This document shows positions 12,844 through 27,100 of a stretch of 64,000 bases of DNA, piece after piece. The notes beneath the pieces are model-generated. The model searched no databases, was not told the origin of the DNA, and saw only the letters and a program-made list of their open reading frames with translations. Positions within the stretch are counted from its first letter, which is position 1; the number at the start of each line of letters is the position of its first letter. This stretch comes from Pithys albifrons albifrons (Eukaryota > Chordata > Aves > Passeriformes > Thamnophilidae). The DNA lies in NCBI RefSeq assembly GCF_047495875.1, contig NC_092459.1:15609795-15673794 (forward strand), in the 5' to 3' direction. The position numbers were made by a program, and so were the translations under genes.

Positions 12844-15800
12844 GACAGGATGTAAAGGTAAGACCACTTTCCCAAACTCGGATTCTCTCTAAGAGGAAAA
12901 TTTGTATAAGAATTTGGTCCCTAGAAGAGCACTTGAAGGATTTATGAAACAGATATCTAAAAGGTGGAGAAGTTTTTCTTTCTATACTTGTGGGAGAGGT
13001 AAATGTTAGTACACACCTATTACTTTATGCCTTATTTTTTTAACATTAAGAAACATATTGTTTACATTGAACATTTTTAAAGGAACTTTTACTTATTTTT
13101 TCTGAATAAAATCTGAGTTAAAAGTAAGTGTAGGTGGCAAAAGTGTCACAACACAGTTGTGACAATCCTTAAAAATGGGGAAATGAAAATACTCACTATT
13201 ACAGTACCCAGTACCACAAAACACTGTGATACTCACTCATATGTCTTCAAGTAACAGATTTAATCCCATAATCCCATTGTGACTGGTTCCTTGTATACCT
13301 CTATTCCATTTCTCATCTTTCTATCAAGCACTATCTAATAACTGGGGCCTTGGAAAAACTGATGTTAATGTAGAATGCTGTGATGAAGTTACTTAGTAAA
13401 CAGTAGATAAATCTTATTTTATTTAGCCACACACAATTCCTTGAACAGGGTTACTTACAAACAGCAAACTGCTCTTTGCAATGGGGAATCTCCCTTTGCT
13501 GTTATTGCCTGTGGTTTAATCTACACAATATATTAACTGATTATAAAAATGGAAAGGGAAGGAAAGCATGGTTACAAAGCAAAATTCTTTGCTGCCTGCC
13601 TCAGCTTCTCCCTCCATAAAGCCTAGTGCTGCCTGTCTGGTTGAAGCACATCTTCCCAACACTGGAACCTTGTTTTGCTAAAAAAAACCCAAAAAAACCC
13701 AACAAAGGTAGATGATTATGTAACAGTGCCACCTGGTGCTACCTGCCAAAACAAAAGCTTTAACATGGAATTAAAAAATCCTGCCAAAGAAACAATAGGA
13801 ATCAAACTATTTGATGACATTAAATATATGCTAATATGGTGTTTCAGCCCTTGTACTCCACTACAGCTGTCTTTTCCATTTTGTTTTCATTATGATTCAC
13901 ACTGAGACTGTGTTTAATTGTAATTTATTCTGGAAGAGAATTGCTAGTATTTTGTCCTGAAAGCATACATTAAAATCTCCAAAAATGTATAAATTATAAA
14001 AATTTTGTAAATTATAGACAGTGCTATAAACTAAAAAATCATGTTTTGGCTTATTGCTAGTATCTGAAATATCTTCATTGTAGGCCTTAATATGTAGCCA
14101 CCTGTTCAAAACTATGTAAAAGTTTGTGTGTTACTGAAACAATGGCACTGACAAAGTGTTTCAGAGAGAAAGCACATTGTGAACAAGTCCAGATAAAGTT
14201 TAGTGTCAGCTGAAAAGTAGGACTTTAGCAAACTGTCATACTGTAGTACCTTCAGAATAAGTCACTCCAAGACAGGGAATAGCTGAATAACGTGGCATAA
14301 TAAAAATATTTCTTTATAAACCATCTTTTGCTAAATTTCCTCTATCAAAGGCAATTACCTTCTCCAGTCATTCACCCTGGATTTACTTTTTACTTATATG
14401 TTTATCTTATATACAAAGATACACATACACACACACAAAATATATGCAAAAAATAATCATCAGGCATTAAAAAGTTATTAAAACTATTAACTCAACAACC
14501 CCCTTGACTTCACATGGAAGCATCATCTGAACCACAGGAGATTTTCTTATTTTCACCTTCACTGTAATATGAAACACAGAAATACTTCATTTTAGGCACC
14601 AGATGGGCTGGTAAGTTTGTTCTAGTGTCTTGCCACCAGCTTGCAGACACAACAGACTACAGATAACTGTCACTGAAATGCAAATACTTATTGGCTTTCA
14701 AATGATTGTACCAAATCTGTTGCTGCAGTATGTTTGTCCATAATTTCACTGAACCTTTAGTTCTTGTAATTGCAGAAGCTTGAAAGGATATCATAATAAG
14801 GGTTTTCTGGGCCCTGAGTTTGTGCTCTGCTGTCTTTGTTTGTACAATGTTTGTCTTGCATGGCATCAGTCTGAACTGAGCAGTGCTCATTAGAAATGGC
14901 AAGCATGACAAATTGACTTTAAAATATAAGTTCTCCAGAGAAGTATTCCAGCAACTTCCATGTCCTGAAGGCTGGGCTTTTGCTTAACTTCTGTTACAAT
15001 TTCCCTGTGCACCCACTTACTGCTTTGCTCTTTTTGAAGACAGGCACCATTTTCCCACCTATGGTGGGAAGTTTCACTTTTATCCTAACACAGGAGAGTC
15101 TAATTGAGATCTACTGTGGAATAAACATCCACAAATGGCAGGTGAACCTGGAGAGGTTCATCAGCTGACAAAAGTGCTGAGTCAAATCATCCAAGTTTGA
15201 TGACTCCAGTCCTGCTATTCCCTAGTCCCAACCCCAAAGCTGATGAAAGAGAGTAGAAAGCTACCATTCTTCCAAGAAGTCAGTGGACCATACCTCTGGA
15301 CTCCCACTTTTGAGCTCAGGGAGGATAACAATTGTAGATTTTATGGATGGAGATAAAGAACTGGATTCTCCATTTTTGTTCACTGTGGCTTAAAGACAGG
15401 GATTGTGTCAGGACAGCCTGACACTGATTGTGTATTCTAACTCCCTCTGGATTTATACCACCTGAGATGGCCTAACATCCAAGCATTTTCCTTTCACTTA
15501 GCAATTTTATTCCTACTTTTGATTTTTTCTCTGTGTGTTCCAAGTTTTCATTACTCCTATAAATGACTTTTTGGTTTCATATTTTTTCCCCTTTTGAATA
15601 AATTCTGGCAAATCACAATTTTAAAACAGCATTAGGTATTACAAGTCACATTTGGTTTCTGTGATTAGCAAAGTGGACTACCTAAAGCTGAAAATTTAGG
15701 GTAAGAGAGAAAAATAACAGACAAGGTTGAAAAGTGGGTTATTATTCAGGGATCACAGACCTCTGAGGGCTAATCATTGAGTGCTTTTATTATGCAAAAC

Positions 15801-16490
15801 GGCATCTGGTGTTCAGCTTCCACATTTGGAAAAAGTGTTGTCTAATGAACCTGCTATTTTACATTTGCTTTCTACTTTTAATATCCTGTTAAACACACTG
15901 ATGGCTTATCTGCTGTAAGAATCAGAGTTTTAAAAAAGAATTAAATTAATCCATGCAAAGGTACAGAAATGTAAATCCAGTTATTAGGCCATTTGACAGC
16001 ATTAGACTACCCATTAGTTTGCTTTTTTTAGGAAGAGTAAGAGGTGCACAGATGTGAAAGGGGAAAAGTGTCACAGTTTTGACTTACTTCTAGTCTTTGC
16101 AACATGGCCTGTGGTACTTTGCACTCAGAAAGGCAAGGAAATCCAGTCTCATGGGGAAAGCCTAATTAAAGACAAAGACTGTAGTTTTACTTCAGTGGGA
16201 GGGGTACTTTTAGGAGGTCTGCCATTCATTAGAGCTGTTATAGGGGAGACAGGTAGTGTCATTGGTTGTGGATTATATTATTCAATAACTCCAATTAAGA
16301 GCTGACATATTTCTCTTGGTTCTGTCCTTCTCCTCCCCTTTTCCTGCAATAAAAGTCATTGGAAAGCAGTGGTGAGAGCCAGGTAGGTCTTTTATATAGG
16401 AAAGTAGGGACAAGAACTCTGTATGAGACAAATGAGACAGGGTCGAGAACTGGGAGCGATATGCTCTGGGAGTTCATGGTTTGCTTAGAC
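12844..16490. other. AT-rich unique DNA, no gene seen
   Basis: No gene recognised. The stretch 15780-16050 is free of recognisable repeats and dense in homeodomain-like TAAT/ATTA motifs; it is noted as a possible conserved element. Confidence 0.65.
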
Positions 16491-16495
16491 AGCAG

Positions 16496-17131
16496 TGTTA
16501 TGGGTTCACCTAGGTGGGCCTAGATCTGGGCTCTGAAGTTTGGACTAGGCCGAAGCTGTCAGCTGACTTGAGCTGGGCTGAGGTAACAGCTGACCTCTTC
16601 TAGCCAGTAAGTTTGTATTCTATACCACATTATTACATCATCTCCAGGGAAGTAGGAACGCGTGTGGGAGTCGTTAAGGCAGTCACTTCTCAGCCCTCCT
16701 CTTGGGAGGACGCACGATGCTGTCCCAGGGGGGATGGAGAGGACCAGGCCCACCACTGGCTCACAGGGTATCTCAGGAAAGTAAACTGTGTTGTTCTGGG
16801 TCTCTCCTTTCTGCTTGAGTTTGTCTCCCTGGGGAATAAGTCTTTTCTTAAGTAATGTGTAGTTAAGACAGTAGAATCTGTGTGTTCGTTAAGAAGTTGA
16901 AGTGGGGAATTTGTTGTTGCAGACTTGTGTGAGTGTATATTTGTACTCTCTTCTAATTGTCTCTTTCTTTCTGTTAAAAATATATGTAGTTTTAGTATAA
17001 ATGCGGTTTGAAGTGTTTTTTTCTTTCCCCTCTCTTTTCCTCCCTTTCCCTGGTGTTAGGAGGGAGGCTTTTCTCTGTGCTTGGGGGGGGGGGGAGGGGG
17101 GGTTGGCAGTTGCTTATCTCAAACCAAGACA
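16496..17131 (+). mobile_element. Solo LTR, ERVL-type
   Basis: This 636-bp element begins TGTTATGGGTTCACC and ends CTCAAACCAAGACA, the same terminus as the LTR at 55960. It is flanked by a perfect 5-bp duplication, AGCAG (16491-16495 and 17132-17136). It contains a long G-run near 17083-17102 and pyrimidine tracts before it. The body differs from the provirus LTR, so this is a separate subfamily. A CR1 copy begins directly at its right edge. Confidence 0.88.
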
Positions 17132-17136
17132 AGCAG

Positions 17137-17865
17137 AAATACAGGCTGAGCAAAGAACAGATTTAGAGCAGCCCTGCTGAGAAAGACTTGGGGGTGCTGG
17201 TGAATGAGACACTGGACTTGCCTCAGCAATGTGCACTTGTAGCCCAGAAAGTCAAACATGTCCTGGGCTGCATCAGAAAAGGCATAACCAACAGGTTAGG
17301 GGAGGTGATTCTCTCTACTCTGTTTTTGTGAGATTGTACCTGGAGTACTGCATCCTTCCTATGCTGGGGATCCCAACATGAGAAGGATGTGGACCTCCTG
17401 GAGCGAGACCAGAGTAGGCCACCAATATGATCAGGGCAGGGCTGAAACACGTCTCCTGTGAGAACAAGCTGAGAGGGCTGGAGTTCAGTACACAGAAGAG
17501 AAGGCTCTGAGGTGGCCTTATACCAGGCTGCCAGTACCTGTAGAAGGGCTACAGAAAGCTGGAGAGGGACTTTTTGTAAGGCCATGTAGTGATAGGAGAG
17601 GGGGAAATGGCTTTAAAGTGAAAAAGCAAAGGTTTAGACAGATATTAGGAAGAAATTCTTCACTGTGAGGGTGGTAAGGCATTGGAACAAATTACTCAGA
17701 GAAGTTGTGGGTGCCCCATCCCAGGAAATGTTCAAGACTGGGTTGGATGGGGCTTTGAGCAACCTGGTCTACTGGAAGGTGTCTACCCATGGCAAGGCAG
17801 CCAATGAACTCTAAGGTCACTTCCATCCCAAGCCATTCTATGATTTTATGGTTCTATGTTATGTG
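17137..17865 (+). mobile_element. CR1 LINE, 5'-truncated copy
   Basis: This is a plus-strand CR1 3' region beginning directly after the target duplication of the solo LTR. It carries the typical CR1 stretches CAGCAATGTGCACTTGTAGC and CTGGGCTGCATCAGAAAAGG, then the 3' UTR, and ends CATTCTATGATTTTATGGTT. Stops and indels make it non-coding. Either the LTR landed in the 5' edge of this copy or the CR1 was truncated at nearly the same point. Confidence 0.88.
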
Positions 17866-19710
17866 TTTGAGTTAAAAGCATCCAGATCATAAGGAAATAT
17901 GGGTGTGACTTGAGCCTGTACTTACTTGTCTGTAAATGGAACAGCTCCCAGGAAACATCTCATAGAACAGTAAGAGACATGCCAAGAAAATGCCGTCAGG
18001 CTTCAATATTGCCCTGTGAAGGCAACAGGCAAACTTATCTGTGGCTTACTCCAGGAATGATTCTAATGAGCAAATATGTCATTACTTGCTGGCATGGTAT
18101 GGCTTTCAGGCAAACAAACAAATCCAAAAGATACAGTGCACAACTTGAGTTTTGCAAGTTCAGGATGCAGGGGAACAAAACATCATTTCCTCTCCCTACT
18201 GAACAATTTACATAAGCACCTAGATATATGGCTTGAAGTCTGCATGGGATTCATTCATAGTCAACTAACTGTACTTATCTAATAGCAAACTGGTTATTTT
18301 AATGGGTGCCCTGCTTCCAAGTGACTCAAATAGGTCAGCTGAATCCCCTCTTAAAAGTGTTTATGTCTCTCTGTTGAGTACAAAGGAAGTCTCAAATGAC
18401 TACTTCAGATGTACTTGTCTACAAAGAAGATGTCTAAAGTTTATGAGATGAATCTCAGCCATAAGTGTCCTATACAATCAGAAGCAGAAAAAGTGTTTGG
18501 AAACATCTTACTAAAATATACAAATAAAAACGTTGTTCACTTACAACACTAATTCCAAGTGCTTTCAGAAATAAGAATGTAAAGATCAGATAGAGAAATA
18601 GTCTACCCACTCTTAAAGCGCACTGACAGGCTGACAGTACTCTTACTACTCCTGTAGCACTGTTGCTACAGGTACAGCACTACTCATGGAGACGGGATTA
18701 GGCTTGGGGAAAACTATTTGCCTTTCACGGTAACATCACCTGATGGGTTTAGATTTAATACATTGTAAAAGAGGTTTTTGCATTAGGTAAAATGATTAGC
18801 ATGTAATATGAGCTAGAAAAATTATTTTTTCTGTCTACTTTTTCATAGTTCTAATTTCTTCAAATAGAAGAGCTAAGATATAACAGCTGAAGTGATGTCT
18901 GGGAACTTAGCTTCATATTATATCAATTGTTATTGCTTCAAAATTACCTACACACGTGTTTTATTTAGTAGCCAACAGTCCCTTTATTCTTAATTAAAGT
19001 TTTTATTTCATTTCGCTCATATTTCATTTTCATAGTAAATCAAGTAGATGGGAGATTTGTTATAAATCATTTTGTTCTGTGGAGAAACCAGGCTAAAGTT
19101 ATATACCTTTCCTTGAAATATATCATAAAAGACAATTCAGTTACTGATGAGGCATGAATGTATCTAATGGCATACTCTGTAGGATGATTTGTTTTAATTG
19201 TCACAGTGGGACCTGTTATTACACAGTGGTAGAATGGGTCAGTGCATTATAAAATTAAAGCTGATGCAAGGCATTAATTTCTAGCTTATTTGTAAATTCA
19301 AGTATTTGGGATAAAAATATCCTTACTATAGAGACATTGCATGGCAACATGTACAGCAGTGGCAAATGTCTCTTAATAATAAACAGCTGTGTGAGGTCAG
19401 ATGTTAAGGAAATTCAAGGGAGTGGCATACTGGGATTTTGTCATATGTGCATTAGCCCAAATGAAGTCAAGGCAAAAGTATCTGAGGATAGGAATAATTT
19501 CTGTTACTAGAGATTAGTCTTCAAGGGCAATTAATTGTGCTGGCTCATATTCATGTTGCTGTGTCATAGGATATGATAAAGAAGCCAAAACCTCCTTTGA
19601 ATGGAAAGCGTTGCAATAAATTTGCAGAATTTTCAAAGTTTAAAAATTAATAGTTAATTGCTGGATCAGTGACAAAAGGATGGGGTTTCTGGTTCATTTT
19701 TTGATATTTT
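17866..19710. other. AT-rich unique DNA, no gene seen
   Basis: No gene, RNA or recognisable transposon. The part from 19140 to 19500 looks like unique, low-repeat DNA. Confidence 0.65.
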
Positions 19711-19732
19711 TTGTTGTTGTTGTTGTTGTTGT
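19711..19732 (+). repeat. (TTG)n microsatellite next to a CR1 tail
   Basis: Seven TTG units lie just left of the 3' end of the minus-strand CR1 at 19745. The run may mark the insertion site. Confidence 0.9.
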
Positions 19733-19744
19733 TTTTCTTTTTGT

Positions 19745-21165
19745 GTTCACAGAATCACAGAATGAGCTAGGTTGGAAAACACCTCCGAGATCATCAAGGC
19801 CAACCTATGACCTAACACTACATTGTCAACTAGCCCATGACACTAAGTGCCATATCCAAACTTTTCTTAAACACCTCCAGGGACGGTGACCCCACCACCT
19901 CCTTGGGCAGCCCATTCCAATACCTAATCACTCTTTCTATGAAAAACTTCTTCCTGATGTCTCTAACCTAAACCTTCTCTGACACAGCTTGACTGTCCTC
20001 TTCTTCTACTGTTTGTTGCCTGGGAAAAGAGACTGATACTTTCCTCACTAAGACCTACTTTCAGGTAGTTGTAGAGAGTGATAAGGTCTCCCTTGAGCCT
20101 CCTCTTCTCCAGGCTAAACAACCACAGCCCCCTTAGCCACTCCTCAAAGGACTTCTGCTCCAGACCCTTCACCAACCTCATTGCCCTTCTTTGGACATGC
20201 TCCAGTACCTTGATATCCTTCGTAAACTGAGAGGGACAGAACTGGACTGTACTCAAGATGTGGCCTCACCAGTGCCAAGTACAACGGAAGAATTACTTTC
20301 CTGATCACTCTGGCCACACTATTCCTGATACAGACCAGGATGCCATTGGCCTTCTTGGCCACCTGGACACACTGCTGGCTCATGTCCTGTTAATCAGTAC
20401 CCCCAGGTCCCTTTCTGCCTGGCTGCTCTCCAGCCACTCTCTGATGAGCCTATAGTGCTGCATGGGATTGCTGTGGCTTCATGTGCAGAACCTCTTGATC
20501 CTATTGAACTTCATACTGGTGCATGCAGCCCATCTATCCAGCCTGTCCTGATCCCTCTACAGAGTCTTTCTACTCTCCAACAGATCGACACTCCTCACCC
20601 CACTTGGTGTCATCTGCAAATTTGCTTAATGGTAGATCATCAGTAAAGATATTAAGAAGGACTAGGCCCAAGACTGATCCCTGGGGAACACGACTGGTGA
20701 CTGACTGCCTGCTGGACACAGCACCATTCACCAGCACTCTCTGGGCCCAGCCATCCAGCCAGCTCTTAAGCCAGCAGAAAGTGCGCCTGTCCAAGCCATG
20801 GGCTGTAGCTTTTCCAGGAGGATGCTATGGGAGATGGTGTCAAAGGCTTTGCTAAAGGCCACGTAGATACATCCATAGCTTTCCCTTCATCCACCAGGTG
20901 GGTCACCTGGTTGCAAAAGGAGATAAGTTTGGTCAGGCAGGACCTGCCCCTCCTGAATCCATGGGGGCTGGGTCTGATCCCCCAGCCATCCTGGAGGTGC
21001 TGTGTGATCACACTCAAGATGATCTATTCCATAACCTTTCTGGGCACCAAGGTCGGGCTGACAGCTGTATTATTCTGGATCCTCCTCCTTGCCCTTTTTA
21101 TGGATGGGCATCACATTGGCTACTTCCAGGCACCTGAGACTTCCCTAGTTAGCCATGATTGATAA
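19745..21165 (-). mobile_element. CR1 LINE, ~1.4 kb, with reverse-transcriptase remnants
   Basis: This is a minus-strand copy whose 3' tail is at the left (ACAGAATCACAGAAT), next to a (TTG)n run. Minus-strand frames show RT motifs in order: GFRRGRSCLTKL near 20930-20970, then [17 protein letters not shown] and KFADDTK (the catalytic YXDD-type box) at about 20600-20700, then [16 protein letters not shown] at about 20310-20360. Reading shifts between frames, so no enzyme is made. It is one of the longest CR1 copies in the window but still 5'-truncated. Confidence 0.92.
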
Positions 21166-24100
21166 TGTGTTTGGTGCTTGTGACTTTCATTTCTGTTTTG
21201 TGATTGACATAATATTCTGCACCCAAAAGTATTTCAGAAGCACATTGTCTGTTCTTGTATTCATCCACTGGTCCTTACTTCCACTGGCAGGACTTAATTG
21301 ATTTGAACATCTCTGTTCAGTTCTCACAAAAATAAAAATAAGAACCTCACAGTTCAGTGTCTCTCATAGTATTACCAGTTCCTGTAAATATCACACAGGA
21401 CACTTGTTTCAGGCAGTGCTCAAAATTATTGAAGACACTGATTCAATTTAAATCCTTCATCTGATTTCAGAGAGTGAGATCCTTTGTCTATTTATCCAAA
21501 TTCAGTCATTTTTTCAATGAATCATAGCACAAGGCATTGGAAAAGGCTACCCTAGGAGTTCATTTTAATTATTATCTACTACAAAATATTGTGTTCTCTA
21601 TGTCCCCCCCACAAAAATAACTGTTCAGCAGCTAAAATACTATACTTTATATGGAACTGGTAAGTAAACTGAATTCTTGAATGGACTCTCCATTTTCCAG
21701 AAAGTGAATCTTGATTTAAGTGACATCAAAACTCAAATACCTTAAGATGGAGATTATGCTCTGTCTTTTGTAAGAGCTTGCTGCTATTAAATTCTATACT
21801 TAGATGGTTAAAGCACCAGGAATAATTCAATTCAACTTCTGATATTAAGTAAGCTGCAGGAATGACTGGGAAAAAAACCAAACAAAAAAAGTTTCTAGAA
21901 CTATTTTTTCCTACCTTTTTACAAATCTGGGGAAGAAAATAAGTGAAGCTGGGCTGAGAAATGCAGATGTAACTGTACTCTGTGTGATACTAAAGATATA
22001 TCGTAGTCCACGATAGATATATATAGTCCACAAACATCATTCTGAAATTGAAAGTAACAAGAGTATGTGTCCTATTAGATGGTGGTTTTCTACAAGTCAC
22101 TGTGAATTTTCCTAAGACTGGTCATAGAAAATTTGGCACAGTCATCACATTTAACTATTAATTCTATAATTTCTTTATTTTACATGTGAGGTGGAACAGC
22201 ATTTAAAGCCAGCATTTAAAATGTGTTGAAAACATGATAAACAAAGGTTTAACTTTAAAGACTTTAAAGGCAACATAAGCACAACTATGTTCTACAAGGC
22301 ATGCTATTATCTTAGTCTTCAAAAGTACAAGAATAGGGCTACAATTGTGTAGTCAAAAGCAAGATGTTAAGAAAGAAAAAATCGAATTGAAAACTTGCCC
22401 ATTTTTAGGATTTCTTGATCAATATGTATAGCACAAGTACTAGGAAGAGAATAGATGCTGTGACAACATTTACCCATTTACATATAAAATTAATTATATT
22501 CAGGTAATTTAGCTATATATCAACTTGTACACTGTTTCATTAAGGTAAAAAATCTGAAGTCTTTATTGACTTGCAAAATGTTGCCAAATCTCAGAGTAGG
22601 TCTGTATGGTTACATAGACATATCTATAAACATGTATAATCATAAGAAAACATGCTTATCCAGGGAACCACAATGCTCATGGTGGTTCAGACCTAGCTCA
22701 AAGTCTTTCTGCTCATGATTCTTGCATTCTTTTTTGTTTTTTTCTATTTCCTATAGCAGTCAGGACTGTACTACTCTGATGTGGTTTTGCATCCAACAAA
22801 GCTGACTGCTGAAGAACAGTCTCCAATGCAGTGTTTTGGTAGCAATACTGTGCAATCCAGTGTCCACATGTGCTCCTACCTCCTGGAGTAAAGAAGTGCT
22901 TATTTTATGACTGATTCTTAGAAAAGAATTGGTCACTGGTGTCAAACTCTCAACAAAGTTTTCTTTTCTTATGGCACCTATTGAATGGCATCAGCCAACA
23001 TTCTCATGAAAATAATTTCATATTAGCATAGTGCACTGCTGGGCTCATTCTATGCAGCTGACACTTAAACTACTATATTTCCTACTTTTCTTTCTCATTT
23101 ATCATTACTTCATTGTGATAAATCATCTAATCATACAACCAGAGGTGGGAAAGATCTATGTGATCATTAGTGCAGCAAAATATTTCTTCCTTTCATCCAC
23201 CTAGATTTAAATAGGCTTTAAAATGAGATTCTGATCATGTATTTTGAGAGCTACAAAACATTACTGACTTCTCCGTTTCAGTCTTTTAATCTTGGCAGGG
23301 ATTAGCTCTTAGCACTACAAATACTTTACAAATGGTCTGTCCTCTTCCACGTGAGATTTAATGTGTGAGAAGTGAGGTCTCTTCTCTTTCTCTTATTTTA
23401 GTCAAGGAAAATCTGTAGACATCTTTGATTTCTCGAATCTGAAAATGCATTCAAAATTTTTTTCTTCTCCACTATCCTTCATTCCAATCTTGTCTGATTT
23501 CATGACTAAAATCACATTAATTTAGGTTTTCTAGATCATTATTGAGTTCATTTAGTTGACTTCTGCTATCTTTCTTGCTATGGAAGTTTCTCTACATTAG
23601 TTAATCTTTGAAAGTATTATCATCTCTTCTAATGCTCAATGTGTCACTTCGCTTTTTCAGTTCTCCGCAATAGACTGCAGAAAATTAAAGGAGAGAGATT
23701 ACCGGTGATGACAACTACCTGGGAGCTGCAGATAGAAATACTTTCCTTTTCCATTTTGAATGAACTACATATTTCTGCTCATTTTATAAGTACCTGACAG
23801 CATGTCTGTTTTCTTTATAAGCCAGGTCACCTAACAGTTCAATCTATTATTGCCTTGAATTGAGTTTGCTTTGTGGAATTGTTCATTACACTGACATCTT
23901 TGCAGATCTTTGCAGCGTCTCTCTGTTGCCTATCCTCAGTTTCACTTAGGTTTTCAGAAAAAAAAAAAAGGGGGAAAAAAAAGGAGACTATTAAGTTTAG
24001 ATACTCATTGTATTACCTTCATACCCAGAGAATGAAAACTGATTTTCACATTGCATTAAAATACTGCTTTGTCCAGGATGCCTCAAGTACACCTTTAGCT

Positions 24101-27100
24101 TTTGTTTCAGACTGTTGTACAAGCAAAATTGGATTCAGACTAGAGTAAAATGATGACAGAGACATAGGTGGACAGGTTTTTCTTTTAAAATATCATGTCA
24201 GATTTCTGGCTTAACAAGCCCTGAGCAGTCTATGGAACCTTTTACAAATTTGCTTTAGGTACATATAGTGTTATCATAGATATTTAAATATTTTTAATGT
24301 GCTTTTCTCTGCTAATAAGTCAGATACTGTATAAGCTACCATTTTCTCAACATGATCCTACAACTACAGCGATTGATATCCACACAGGCTGAGAAGACTG
24401 CAACTTACATATCTATACTAAAACTGATTACATTTGTTGCAACTTGTGATACAAACCAGGGGCATGCAAAGTGGGATTTAGATGAACTGCTGTCTAGAAA
24501 ATTCTGTATGTTAGGTCTCTATGGACATTAAGGGGAGCTCAAGGATGGACTTTTACATAATAGATATCTCAAGTCAGATTAGATGCTTCTCAGTGTAAAA
24601 CACCCAGTGTCTCTGCTTTTCAAGTTAATGTTGGATTCCCTGCTGTTGGTTCATCATAAAGGTTTTTACAGTAATTTACTCTTCAAAATAGTGCAGCAAG
24701 ATTTTCTGCAGCCTGCTGTACTCTGAAGTAGGTGTTATCTTTTGCTTCCATTCAATATGCTCAATTACAAAAAGCCCCAAAGCACAGGCATGGAAGGCTT
24801 CCCCCCTCCTCTCCTCTAAAACACAGTTTGTATGGCAAAGAGCCTTACCAGTTTAATAAAAGTAGAGAACAAAGTGATGTGTTTAGTACAGAAGTCTCAA
24901 GACTAGTAACTGTAAGATGATCAACATATAGTTTGTTCAAATCTTCCCTCTGAAGTAACCTCTAGAAGGCTTGATGATAACTTCTTGATAAGACTTCTCT
25001 GTCCTAGTAGTGCTCACTTCATTTTCAGTAGCATTCTTTCATCCTGTTCAAAAACCAGATTAACTCCATTCAGAAAAAATAAGCGATTAATTTTGCTGTC
25101 AACAGCAACACAGGTAATTGTTAGTTTTATGCCTCCTCCATAGAACCATATGATTAAAATTTGTCTGCAAAAGATCCACGTAAATTAAATGTAGGTGAGT
25201 TATTAGTAATTTCGGGCTGACAAAGTTTTCTGAGGAATTAATCTAAACCATTACTTCAAATAGAATTTAATGATTATGGTGTGATTGACTGACATGAATA
25301 ACTTAATAAACCTTCTTACTCATGGCACTGAGTTAGTTATCACTTATGTTTCTCACATCACAAGTTCCTTCATCCTTAATCCTTTTTTGCTATCCAGGAA
25401 GCAAATTTTTAAAATTCCTCCCTTAAGGCCTTTTAAAATATAAAATCTTAAAAAAAAGATTGATAACACAGGCAGTACTTCAGTGCTAAAAACCCCTGTC
25501 TTTCCCCCTTGCCTTACGCCTTTGGAGCTTTTCCCTGCATAGGCCCAAAATGTTGTGCTATCTTCATCAACTTCATCCTATATTGCTTTCCAGATAGCCT
25601 CATGGTTATGTGGCTCTATCTGCATCAGAGGTTCTGAGCTGAGCCTTCTTTTACAAAAGATACCTCCCAAGAATAGTGACAAACAGCTGGGGCAGGATAT
25701 CTGTGTGTGGTGAGTGTATGTATGGCTCTGAAACACTAACATATCTGCTGTTTAGTAAAACTTAATTTGGGGTAAGATTTAATGTGTTCAGAAGAGAGAA
25801 AACAATTAGTATCTGATATAATCACCTAAATTATATATTGTATATGTAAATAGAATGAACATACATTCTGCTGTGTTGTAGAACATAGATTGTCCATACT
25901 TTGCTTCAGGCCCTTTCTGGCATTTTAAAGTGATTGCAATAACAGATATGAAGTTTATTGCCAGATGTTGTTCCATAAAATATTAATGGTAAAAAAAAAG
26001 AAAAATGAGGGAAAAAAAGGATAATGGACTTAACACTGTTAGAATGAGCTGAATTTAGTCAAAATCAGCAAGCCCCAGATTCACAAACAAGCAGACATGT
26101 GCTGCATATAGCATAAGCCAAAATCTCAGCCTTACCTGTTAAAGTGAAATTTATAATCCTCATTGAGGCATTTAAACTAGAATTAGACTTTTTGCATCTC
26201 CACAGCATGAAGGATTGCATAGTCAGGACAGTAACAGGAAAACAAACTACAAGTTTGTATTAGTTCTCTTCCCATAGCCCTGGGTTCTTGTCTCTGTTCC
26301 TGCTGCTTTTGCACCATCTCTCTGCCATATTCTCCTTTACTATAATATACATACATAACCTCTGGAGCAAATATTCCTCATGCCTCTTTCTGTCACAATC
26401 AAGTAATTTCTTTGTTGTTTTTGGTGAATTTTGCCTGACCTCCTGGAATGATAAAATTCCCATTCCTAGAAAGACTTGGGCCAGCTTCAGCAGCTGTGGT
26501 GGAGGCTGACTGTAACATTCACAGCTCTACAATATCTGTGTCTGGATCACCATCTTCAAATGAACTTCTGGTTACAGAGATCCTTATGGTCAATGATCCC
26601 TTTAAGGATCCCTTAGTCTTGGCAGTTTAACTACAAGCATCAGGTTTGATACCAGCTAAATTGTGTCAGATCAGCTACCCAAAGACACTTGTATTCTTAC
26701 TAAAAACAGAAGTTGTGTGAGATTTAGGGAACAAAACAGAAGATAAAAGTTTTGTCTTCTCTTTACAAATTATGGGGCACTAAGATATTGTAATAATAGA
26801 GGTTACTAAAGAATTCAACCTGAAGACCTTTCTAATGAACAAGTCCTGTTTCATTAGTGACTTAAAAGGAAATGTTTAAATTAAGTATTATCTCAACTAT
26901 CAAGGATAAGTTGGGAAGTGTAAATCAGTCCATTTTCCATTCCCTTTCATCCCCTGTCTCTTGACTCATTTTAACAAATTGAGCAAACTCTCCTGAAAGT
27001 TCTTATTTTGCAAGGTTGCCTTTGCTTTGGTTTTCTGCCAGTTAGGAAAAGGTACAAGCCTGGAAGAAAATACGAAAAATGTATAACAAGAATTTCTTTT

